DNA of 34,510 nt from an uncultured Leptolyngbyaceae cyanobacterium (lineage in GTDB: Bacteria > Cyanobacteriota > Cyanobacteriia > Leptolyngbyales > Leptolyngbyaceae): NCBI GenBank assembly GCA_938023035.1, contig CALIDI010000057.1:1-34510 (forward strand), given 5' to 3'. Below the pieces are notes generated by a model, which was given only the letters and a program-made list of their open reading frames with translations, had not been told where the DNA came from and ran no database searches. The position numbers and the translations under genes were made by a program. Positions 28,353-34,510 of the stretch are shown here, in pieces. Numbering within the stretch: the first letter of the stretch is position 1; each line of letters starts with the position of its first letter.

Positions 28353-30134
28353 CTAGTGTTGATGAACCTGAAGCCAACTCTCCAAACTTGCCAGTAGCCA
28401 GAGTTTCACACCATAGCGCCGCCAAGTATCACCACGGTAGGCGAGCCAATCGCGCATCAGTGACTGATTGAGGTAGGGGGCGATCGCCGCTTGTCGATTC
28501 AGCAGCAATGCCTTGGCTTCGCGCTGCCAGTGTTTTTGAAACCCAATTTGCACCGGCACCATCATCCCACTCTTGGGGCGGTTCACAATGGCATGGGGTA
28601 ATAAATCTGCTACTGCTTGCTTAAGAACCGCTTTTTCTTGAACGCCAGAGAGCTTGTATTCTGGTGGGATTTGCATACTCAGATGAACCATACGCGGATC
28701 GAAGAGGGGCGATCGCCCTTCTAAACCCACTGCTCGCATCAGGTTACTGACCTTCGTCAGAATATGATCCGCCCCCTTGAAACGGATATTGATCGCCATC
28801 AGACGATTCAGATAATGCAGGTCTGAATTAAGCCAACCCTCAAAGTAGTAAGGTTCTGACTGTATCACTTGCCAGATCTCTGGCTGGAGCAGTTGCGGCA
28901 AGTCAGCGGCGCACTTTTGAAAGCTGATCAGGTAGGCCTGAACTGCGTCTTGTTGGTTAAAACTGCCATATATACTCTGGATCAGCATGGGCTGATTCTT
29001 GGGGCCACCGAAGCACGGATCACCCCCTTCACCGTTTAACACCACGTTCACGAATTGCTTTGCGATTCGTCCCAGCAGCAAGTTTGGAACTGTGAGCGGA
29101 TCGCCAATGGGATTATCCAAGTGGGCCATAGCCTCAGGCAAAAATGCCCACAGGTCAGACAGGGAAATTTCAAGGATATGGTGCTGGGTCTGACAATGCT
29201 GCGCCACCAGTGAGGAGAATTCCAGTTCGTTCGGGTATGGCTCGCCAAAGTGAACCGAAAAGGTATGTACAGGTGAATGATGGAGCTGACAGGCAAGTGC
29301 TGTCACACAGCTTGAATCAATTCCGCCTGACAGAAAGCAGCCGACGGGTTCATGTTTGGGCAAGGCATCCCTCACGGTCTTCTCCAGCAGGTGGCGCAAT
29401 CGCTGGCTATGCCATGCAATGGGTTCTGTGGCTCCCACAATCTGCTCTTGCAAACTCCAATAAGACTGGAGTTGACCGCTGGGCAGTTGTATCGTTGTGC
29501 CGGGGAGCAGCTTTCGTACCCCTTTCCAAAGAGTGCGCTCACCGGGTACAAAGGCACAACAAAGGTAGTCCCGCAGGGCAATCTCGTCTATCTCTTGGTG
29601 GTGGTATGGCAGCAGCGATCGCAGGCGAGGGGCAATCCAGCGAATGGCTCCATCGGTGGTGTAATACAGGGTCTGTGCACCAGCAGGGTCGCGACCAAGG
29701 GCTAGCGTTTGGCGATCGCGATCATAGACCGCAAGGGCAAAGGTTCCGACAAGCTGCTGCCACGGAGCGAGGGCATCTTCTGCGCCGAGGCGCTCCCAAA
29801 GGTGGGCAGCCAAGTGTAAGCGATTCTCCGGCTCCTCAGTTAGCCCAAGCTGGTCAGCTAAAGCGGTCGGTTGACACCACCAGGCAGTTCCAATAATGAC
29901 CCAGCGCGCTGAGGGGCTGAAGACCGGAATCGCATCGAGCGAGGGTGAAGATGAAGATGAAGGAGATGCAGCGAAAAGAGCAATTTTGCCATCTTGCCAG
30001 TCCGGTCGTTCTGACAGTGACTCGACGGCTCCAAAGGCAATTCTCCAAGCTGGCGTCACTTCTGGAGCAAGCAGGGGAAATCTATAAGGTATGGGTTGAA
30101 AGAAAGACTGAAACTGACCTCTGGGGAGCCGCAT
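28353..30134 (-). CDS. Asparagine-synthetase-like amide ligase without glutaminase cysteine (1)
   Basis: A 593-residue homologue of class B asparagine synthetase. The N-terminal region (about 1-240) keeps the glutaminase fold (GTFALAVYDRDRQTLALGRD, then QTLYYTT) but there is no Met-Cys start, so it cannot hydrolyse glutamine by the usual N-terminal nucleophile. The C-terminal region has the ATP-pyrophosphatase loop SGGIDSS at 269-275, NGEGGDPCFGG in the place of the AsnB SGEGADELFGG, RSPLFDPRM, and NRPKSGMMVPV with the conserved lysine. This is the pattern of beta-lactam synthetase and lasso-peptide cyclase, which adenylate a carboxylate and join it to an internal amine. I start at the ATG at 30134; a TTG four codons upstream is possible. 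It is divergent from the plus-strand cluster at 30502. Substrate unknown. Confidence 0.85.
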   Translation of the reverse strand: MRLPRGQFQSFFQPIPYRFPLLAPEVTPAWRIAFGAVESLSERPDWQDGKIALFAASPSSSSSPSLDAIPVFSPSARWVIIGTAWWCQPTALADQLGLTEEPENRLHLAAHLWERLGAEDALAPWQQLVGTFALAVYDRDRQTLALGRDPAGAQTLYYTTDGAIRWIAPRLRSLLPYHHQEIDEIALRDYLCCAFVPGERTLWKGVRKLLPGTTIQLPSGQLQSYWSLQEQIVGATEPIAWHSQRLRHLLEKTVRDALPKHEPVGCFLSGGIDSSCVTALACQLHHSPVHTFSVHFGEPYPNELEFSSLVAQHCQTQHHILEISLSDLWAFLPEAMAHLDNPIGDPLTVPNLLLGRIAKQFVNVVLNGEGGDPCFGGPKNQPMLIQSIYGSFNQQDAVQAYLISFQKCAADLPQLLQPEIWQVIQSEPYYFEGWLNSDLHYLNRLMAINIRFKGADHILTKVSNLMRAVGLEGRSPLFDPRMVHLSMQIPPEYKLSGVQEKAVLKQAVADLLPHAIVNRPKSGMMVPVQIGFQKHWQREAKALLLNRQAAIAPYLNQSLMRDWLAYRGDTWRRYGVKLWLLASLESWLQVHQH

Positions 30135-30247
30135 ATCTCGGGGCAAACCGATACAATACTAGGTATTTGGATAGCCTCAGGTTACCCGTTCAGCGTGCAT
30201 TAGTCACTGGTTAGAACCTGGTTAGAGAGAGCCTGTCACCGTTGCAG

Positions 30248-30345
30248 GCCCTCATCCTCTAGTCCCTGCTCCCAACCTGGGGGAGGGAGAGCCGAGCCAG
30301 CTCAAAGTCCCTCTCCCAAATTGGGAAAGGGATTAGAGCAACCCG
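30248..30345. repeat. Two-hairpin dispersed repeat of cyanobacterial type
   Basis: The segment begins GCCCTCATCCTCTAGTCCC and contains two consecutive imperfect hairpins: CTCCC/GGGAG around 30269-30287, and TCCCTCTCCCAA (30308-30319) with TTGGGAAAGGGA (30320-30331). This resembles the CCCTCATCCCC...CTCCCAAATTGGGAGAGGG element that is scattered in many cyanobacterial genomes. I recognise it from memory of such genomes; copy number cannot be checked here. It separates the near and far CTGGTTAG motifs in the divergent spacer. Confidence 0.65.
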
Positions 30346-30376
30346 AGAATACCAGAAAAGGGTGTGAGCAAGGGTG

Positions 30377-30416
30377 ATATGCGCCCTGGTTAGGTAATAT
30401 GCACGCTGGTTAGAAA
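30377..30416. repeat. 20-bp tandem repeat with CTGGTTAG core in divergent spacer
   Basis: Two adjacent 20-base units (30377-30396 and 30397-30416) are 16/20 identical and share ATATGC and CTGGTTAG. CTGGTTAG also occurs at 30207-30214, 30218-30225 and 30449-30456, giving five copies within 250 bp between the two divergent halves of the ligase cluster (spacer 30135-30501). Copies at 30386 and 30406 are 20 bp apart, about two helical turns, as expected for cooperative protein binding. A regulator site is an inference. Confidence 0.6.
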
Positions 30417-30501
30417 TCTGGTGATTGATCAAGCTTGTTTTCCTACTGCTGGTTAGTTCGTTGCTCTGCCTGTCCAGATTGATTGCTTTTAGGGAGGAAC
30501 C

Positions 30502-31113
30502 ATGTCTTCCAGAATTACCAATGAACAGCTTCAGCAGATTGTTAGAGAAGTTGAGCGACTGAAAAAAGAGGAGCAGGCAACGCTGAGCCGGGAAGAGGTG
30601 AAGCAAGTGCTAGAGGAGCTGAGCTTGCCCACCGATCTCCTGGATCAGGCGGTTATGCAGGTTAACCTGCGCTTGAAGAGAGGAAAGTTGCGCCAGACTG
30701 GCTTGATGGCTGGCTCACTTTTATTGGTCGGCATCGCTGCGATGTTATTTTGGCTTCAACAAAAGCAGGCAACGCTGGCCCAGGTAAGAGCTGTGCAAGA
30801 CCGCATTACCCTGATGCAAACTGATGGCGGCAATCTCAATGTGGTCAATCGGCAGCAGTCGCCAGAGGTGTTTTATCAGGTGACGCTGGATCAGGCACCC
30901 GTGGGAGATCGCCTCACGTTGAGCTGTAGCTGGACTGATCCGGCCGGGGTCATTGTCAAGCAGAACCGGTACGAAACTAAGAAGATTACGACACCTGTTT
31001 GGAATACGCATTGTCGGATGCCGCTGGGTTCTAGTACAACCCCCGGAACTTGGACTGTGGAAATGTTTTTGGGCGATCGCTCTCTGGAGCGTGCCCAGTT
31101 TCAGGTTCAGTAG
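30502..31113 (+). CDS. Single-span membrane protein with beta-rich C-terminal domain
   Basis: A 203-residue protein of unknown function. Residues 1-62 are charged and helical (QQIVREVERLKKEEQATLSR), possibly a short coiled coil. Residues 67-87 form one membrane span (GLMAGSLLLVGIAAMLFWLQ) flanked by basic residues on the N side, predicting a cytoplasmic N-terminus. Residues about 100-203 form a beta-rich, immunoglobulin-like domain outside the cytosol, with two cysteines (C142, C171) that may form a disulfide. The ATG at 30502 has a strong GGAGG at 30494-30498. It is the first gene of the plus-strand ligase cluster and ends 29 bp before the chosen start of the next gene. Confidence 0.75.
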   Translation: MSSRITNEQLQQIVREVERLKKEEQATLSREEVKQVLEELSLPTDLLDQAVMQVNLRLKRGKLRQTGLMAGSLLLVGIAAMLFWLQQKQATLAQVRAVQDRITLMQTDGGNLNVVNRQQSPEVFYQVTLDQAPVGDRLTLSCSWTDPAGVIVKQNRYETKKITTPVWNTHCRMPLGSSTTPGTWTVEMFLGDRSLERAQFQVQ

Positions 31114-31142
31114 GGATGCCAACTAGGAGACTTACCCCGCTG

Positions 31143-33029
31143 ATGAATACGCCCCATGCATTTGTCGGTTGCTGGGGCTGGGAGCAGCCAGATGTCTTAA
31201 AAAGTCAGCTAGCCCAGCATTTGGAGAAGTGCTCCCTGCCTAAATCGGAGATCCGCTGGGGGAAACAGGCTTCTTCTTGGGCTAGCTCTTCTGTTGCCAA
31301 ACCCTGCGGCTGGGCAATTGCCTACATCAATCCTCGCACCTCCCTATCCTTTCCCTATCCATCTCACGCTACATTTCACGATCTAGATGCCAGCATTTCT
31401 TTGTTGCCTGAGTCTTCTTCTTACTTGTCTGCGCTGTGTGCAGGTGGAATCTTAACCAATCTACAACCGGATGGTTCCCTTCTCCCTGATGCTTGGGTAA
31501 GACTGGTGCAGCATGCTGACGGTAGCGCAGGACTGGAACTCGGGCGCGATTGCTTTGGACGCGTGCCTCTCTACTGGCAGCAGCGACAGCAGGTTCTCTG
31601 GTTTTCGTCTCGGTTGCAGCTTTTGCTAGCAGAGTTACCCGTAGACATTGATGCAGCCGCCCTCCATACCTATACTTGCTTTTCCTATGTGCCTACGCCC
31701 CTGACTCCTGTTCAGGGCATCCAGGCGATTCCCGCAGGGATGCAGCAAACCTGGCGACTGGATGAAACAGGGACGCTGGAATATGTCCAGGGGCGATCGC
31801 AGGAATGGCAGGAGGCAACCGACCAAATTCACGATGAGCCGACAGCCGTTAGGACGCTCCAGACCCTCCTCAAAGACGCTATCTGCCGCCAGACTGCCGA
31901 CCTTAAGGACGAACCCGTTGGCGTGTTGCTGTCGGGGGGCTTAGATTCTTCTATCGTCGCTGCGCTGCTCGTGCAGCTGGGAATGCGGGTAACAGCCTAT
32001 TCCCTAGATTTCGGTATTCCTGAATACTCAGAACTGGACTATGCCCGGTGCGTAGCCGATTCCCTGAACATTCCGCTGGTGACGGTGGATGCCTCCGCAA
32101 AACAGATTCGTCGGGCGATCGCCCCCACTGCGGCGGCGCTGGATCTGCCCTTTGGCGACGGGGTGACGGTTCCCCTGTTTTTACTGAAGCAGCGAGCTGC
32201 TCAGGATACATCCGTCATCTTCAATGGAGAACACGGCGATCAGTTGTTTGCAGGGTGGACGAACAAGCCGCTGATTGCAGCCGGTGTTTATGGCCATTTG
32301 GCAACGGATCACCCAGTTCCAGAAGCCGACTTTTATCAGCACTATCTGAAAACGTTTCATCGGCTTGCAGGGTATGAGCATCACGTTTTTCAGCCCAGTT
32401 TCCTGGCGCAGCACGAACTCATCAATCCGGTTGAATGGCTACAGGAGTCCCTCGATCCGCAGTTTTCGACGGGTATTCTGCATCGGCTGCGGCGGGCTAA
32501 TTTAATGCTCAAGGGGGCCCAAAATATCCAGCCCCGTGCGACGGCTTTGGCCTTTGCCCACGGCTTGCACGTGCGATCGCCCTTCTGTGATGTGCCACTA
32601 GCAGAATGGACATTTCGCCTATCTGGGGAACTGTGCCTGCGAGGTTCTTGCGAGAAATACATCCTCAAGCGAGCTGTTGAGAATTGGCTGCCGCCTGAAA
32701 TCGTCTGGCGCACCAAGCGCGGCATGGGTGTTCCTTTAACCTTGTGGTGCTTCCATGATTTATGGAGAGAGCTGGGCATCTGGCTCAACCCGTCCGTTTT
32801 GCAATCCCAGTCTCACTTCCGGCCTAATATTGCCACTCAAATGGTTTCAGGTTCCTTGGGTGGTGCAATTCAAGGGCGGCGAATTGGTGAGTGCCTGTGG
32901 CTGTTGTTGATGTGGCAAGCTTGGCGCAAAGCCGTGCTCAAAGAGGCAGATCTTCCCCATTCCTGGAATCATCCCTTCTGGCTTCCTGCTCTACTCTGGC
33001 GGAGGTTCAACCGATGGCAGAATTCTTGA
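31143..33029 (+). CDS. Asparagine-synthetase-like amide ligase without glutaminase cysteine (2)
   Basis: A 628-residue second AsnB homologue, only distantly similar to the one at 28353. The N-terminal region keeps RDCFGRVPLYW from the glutaminase fold but begins MNTPHAFVGCWGW, with no cysteine at position 2; the nearest cysteine, C10, is inside a strand. The synthetase region has SGGLDSS at 264-270, FNGEHGDQLFAG, RSPFCDVPLAEW and WRTKRGMGVPL, so ATP-dependent carboxylate activation should be possible. Start choice is uncertain: the ATG at 31116, two nt after the previous stop, would add nine residues; 31143 fits the family N-terminus better, with GGAG about 13 nt upstream. Its 3' end overlaps the next gene by 16 nt. 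Acting without glutaminase, it likely uses another amine donor. Confidence 0.85.
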   Translation: MNTPHAFVGCWGWEQPDVLKSQLAQHLEKCSLPKSEIRWGKQASSWASSSVAKPCGWAIAYINPRTSLSFPYPSHATFHDLDASISLLPESSSYLSALCAGGILTNLQPDGSLLPDAWVRLVQHADGSAGLELGRDCFGRVPLYWQQRQQVLWFSSRLQLLLAELPVDIDAAALHTYTCFSYVPTPLTPVQGIQAIPAGMQQTWRLDETGTLEYVQGRSQEWQEATDQIHDEPTAVRTLQTLLKDAICRQTADLKDEPVGVLLSGGLDSSIVAALLVQLGMRVTAYSLDFGIPEYSELDYARCVADSLNIPLVTVDASAKQIRRAIAPTAAALDLPFGDGVTVPLFLLKQRAAQDTSVIFNGEHGDQLFAGWTNKPLIAAGVYGHLATDHPVPEADFYQHYLKTFHRLAGYEHHVFQPSFLAQHELINPVEWLQESLDPQFSTGILHRLRRANLMLKGAQNIQPRATALAFAHGLHVRSPFCDVPLAEWTFRLSGELCLRGSCEKYILKRAVENWLPPEIVWRTKRGMGVPLTLWCFHDLWRELGIWLNPSVLQSQSHFRPNIATQMVSGSLGGAIQGRRIGECLWLLLMWQAWRKAVLKEADLPHSWNHPFWLPALLWRRFNRWQNS

Positions 33030-34261
33030 CCCACAATTCTATGTTTGCTCAAGACTCATTTGCTCAGACACTGGCTCAAGACTTACTAGAGACCTATGGG
33101 TCACCGTTGTATGTGTATGAGGGCGATCGCCTGTGTCATACCCTGCACCACATCACTCAAGCTTTTGAGTATCCCCACACCCACTTTCACTTTGCTAGCG
33201 TCACCAATGGCAACGTGGCCTTGCTGCAAATGATTCGAGGGGCCGGGTGGGGCCTCCATGCCAATACCCCAGGGGATGTGTTTTTGGGACTCACAGCCGG
33301 TTTTCATCCCGACCAAATCGTCTACAGCGGCAGCAACCTCAACGCCGTTGAAATGCAGCAACTGCGGGATTGGGGCGTGACAACGCTCAATTTAGACAGC
33401 CTATCGCAGCTAGAACTTTGCTGCAAAATCTATGCTGCAAGCACAGCATCCATCGACCCCGACGGTCTGCGGTTGGGACTGCGCCTCAATGTGCCAGAAC
33501 TGACGGGAGAGAGTCGCATCGGTGTGCGTCCAGAAGAATTGCCAGCGGCGATCGCCCTCACCCATCAATGGGGCTTGTGCCTGACGGGTGTTCACTTCTA
33601 TCGAGGCACAGGCACTAATGCAACCCAAGCCTTTACGCAAGTGATTGACCGCGTGATTGCTATCGCCCAAACCCTACCCGACTGGCGCTATCTTGACTTT
33701 GGCGGGGGCTTTGGCTATCCCTATCGGCATGGCGGAGCGGCGTTTGATTGGCCCGCGTTTGGTGCTGAAATGACCCAAGCGTTGCAAACGCTCAACCGAC
33801 CAACCGAGCGACCCATCGAGTTAATCATTGAGCCAGGCAGAGCAGCGATCGCTGGATGTGCCACCTTGCTGACGCGCGTGGTCTCGGTCAAGTGGCAGGG
33901 CGATCGCCAAATTGTGGGAACCGACACCACCGTGGCTAATCTGTCGGTTCCTTCAGTTCACGGCGGCTACCGCGAAATCCGTGCCCTTAGCCCTTCTCAC
34001 ACCTCAACCCTTTACTCCACAGATGTTTGCGGAAACACCACCTACTCCCGCGACTATCTCGGTCGCCAATGCCCACTGCCCCAACTCGAAATTGGTGACA
34101 TTTTAGCCATCCTTGACGTCGGAGCCTACGGTTATGCCATGTCTTCCCATTTTCTACATCGCCCCCGCCCAGCAGAGGTGTTGCTAGAGGGTAGTTCTCA
34201 CCGACTGATTCGCCAGCGAGAAGATTATCAAGTCCTCATCCGCAACCAGATTTTTGTATAA
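33014..34261 (+). CDS. Fold-III PLP decarboxylase homologue lacking the Schiff-base lysine
   Basis: A 415-residue protein related to diaminopimelate/ornithine-type decarboxylases (alanine-racemase barrel plus beta domain). The motif that normally carries the PLP lysine (YAxKAN) reads FASVTN, placing V63 at the lysine position; no nearby lysine could replace it. Other sites are kept: VHFYRG (for HxGS), DFGGGFGYPY, IEPGRAAIAG, STDVCGN with the catalytic-loop cysteine, and DVGAYGYAMSS plus RPRPAEVLLEG. Loss of one residue while the rest stays conserved suggests a changed activity or a binding role instead of decay. ATG at 33014 chosen because GGAGG at 33001-33005 is eight nt upstream; the frame opens earlier, inside the ligase gene. 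Overlap of 16 nt with the ligase indicates coupled translation. Confidence 0.85.
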   Translation: MAEFLTHNSMFAQDSFAQTLAQDLLETYGSPLYVYEGDRLCHTLHHITQAFEYPHTHFHFASVTNGNVALLQMIRGAGWGLHANTPGDVFLGLTAGFHPDQIVYSGSNLNAVEMQQLRDWGVTTLNLDSLSQLELCCKIYAASTASIDPDGLRLGLRLNVPELTGESRIGVRPEELPAAIALTHQWGLCLTGVHFYRGTGTNATQAFTQVIDRVIAIAQTLPDWRYLDFGGGFGYPYRHGGAAFDWPAFGAEMTQALQTLNRPTERPIELIIEPGRAAIAGCATLLTRVVSVKWQGDRQIVGTDTTVANLSVPSVHGGYREIRALSPSHTSTLYSTDVCGNTTYSRDYLGRQCPLPQLEIGDILAILDVGAYGYAMSSHFLHRPRPAEVLLEGSSHRLIRQREDYQVLIRNQIFV

Positions 34262-34287
34262 CTCCAGGCTTTTGTAAGGAGAAGCTC

Positions 34288-34510
34288 ATGAAATGTATTC
34301 AATGTGGTACGGATAGTGGTTATTCAGAACGCAAGGACAACAACTACCGCTGCCCCAAATGCCAACATCCATTTGCTTTTGAACCCATCCAAATGGGAAA
34401 CCTCCGTTTTACGGATGGCTTTTTTGAAAAGGCGATCGCTGACCTTTCTGCCAATAATACCCTCTACTTTACGCCGCAGCAATTTTCCTACTGGCTCAAT
34501 CACAGATTAC
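34288..34510 (+). CDS. Zinc-ribbon protein, 3' end outside window
   Basis: Partial: 74 residues are visible and the frame is still open at the last base. It begins MKCIQCGTDSGYSERKDN; C3, C6, C22 and C25 form a CxxC...CxxC zinc ribbon. A segment LRFTDGFFEKAIADLSANNT and LYFTPQQFSYWLNHRL follow. This start resembles larger cyanobacterial conserved hypotheticals with an N-terminal zinc ribbon; function unknown. AGGAG at 34276-34280 is seven nt before the ATG, and the gene lies 26 bp after the decarboxylase homologue, so it is probably the fourth gene of the plus-strand cluster. Confidence 0.75.
   Translation, partial: MKCIQCGTDSGYSERKDNNYRCPKCQHPFAFEPIQMGNLRFTDGFFEKAIADLSANNTLYFTPQQFSYWLNHRL

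Noticed and set aside
29144-29896. 250-codon plus-strand frame inside the first ligase gene.
   Set aside because: Lies antisense to a well-supported AsnB-like gene and has no recognisable domain; a shadow frame.
30379-30413. Two four-codon mini-frames ATG...TAG in the tandem repeat, considered as an attenuator or precursor peptide.
   Set aside because: They follow automatically from the repeated CTGGTTAG and ATATGC sequences, and no Shine-Dalgarno precedes them.
28353-33029. Lasso-peptide cluster.
   Set aside because: Both AsnB-like genes resemble lasso cyclases in lacking the cysteine, but there is no RRE/B1 protein, no transglutaminase-like B2 protease and no precursor with a usable leader in the window.

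Overview
The window is cyanobacterial chromosome. It carries psbM (a photosystem II subunit), a complete urtABCDE urea transporter behind an NtcA-type promoter, a tRNA-Glu(UUC) with CTTTCAC anticodon loop, a TIGR02652-type zinc protein restricted to cyanobacteria as far as I know, and many copies of the HIP1 octamer GCGATCGC (for example 6271-6278). Base composition and gene density suggest a filamentous, Leptolyngbya/Oscillatoria-like organism, but the genus is inference.

Layout. 1-970: non-coding DNA, then tRNA-Glu with promoter and terminator. 971-4009 (minus): fabG and an exported DUF3352 protein. 4010-4914: long divergent spacer with a dispersed repeat and a perfect 13-bp inverted repeat. 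4915-7611 (plus): an operon of a two-domain histidine phosphatase and a dihydroorotase-like protein that has lost most metal ligands. 8284-11025 (plus): a free-standing adenylation/carrier/thioesterase protein with a cysteine at the thioesterase nucleophile position. 11174-11278 (minus): psbM. 11498-13110 (plus): comF and a methyltransferase. 13124-16753 (minus): mfd. 17412-18372: a small membrane protein (minus) and a Nif11-type peptide (plus). 18578-21792: a secreted S9 peptidase, the TIGR02652 protein (minus) and a gamma-carbonic-anhydrase homologue. 22051-28026 (plus): urea ABC transporter.

28353-34510 is the most unusual part. Two asparagine-synthetase-like ATP-dependent ligases, both without the N-terminal glutaminase cysteine, are arranged divergently around a 367-bp spacer that carries repeated CTGGTTAG motifs. 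The plus-strand arm continues as a small membrane protein, the second ligase, a fold-III PLP decarboxylase homologue whose Schiff-base lysine is replaced by valine, and a zinc-ribbon protein cut by the window end. The second ligase and the decarboxylase homologue overlap by 16 nt, the others are tightly spaced, so this looks like one transcription unit. I do not recognise a described pathway with this composition. A biosynthetic or modification system that forms an amide bond without glutamine hydrolysis is the main hypothesis; no product can be named from sequence.

Elsewhere the genes are mostly housekeeping: fatty-acid synthesis (fabG), transcription-coupled repair (mfd), nitrogen acquisition (urt), photosynthesis (psbM). 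Start codons were moved from the longest reading frame where a Shine-Dalgarno sequence, a signal peptide or family length supports it; each case is stated in the entry.
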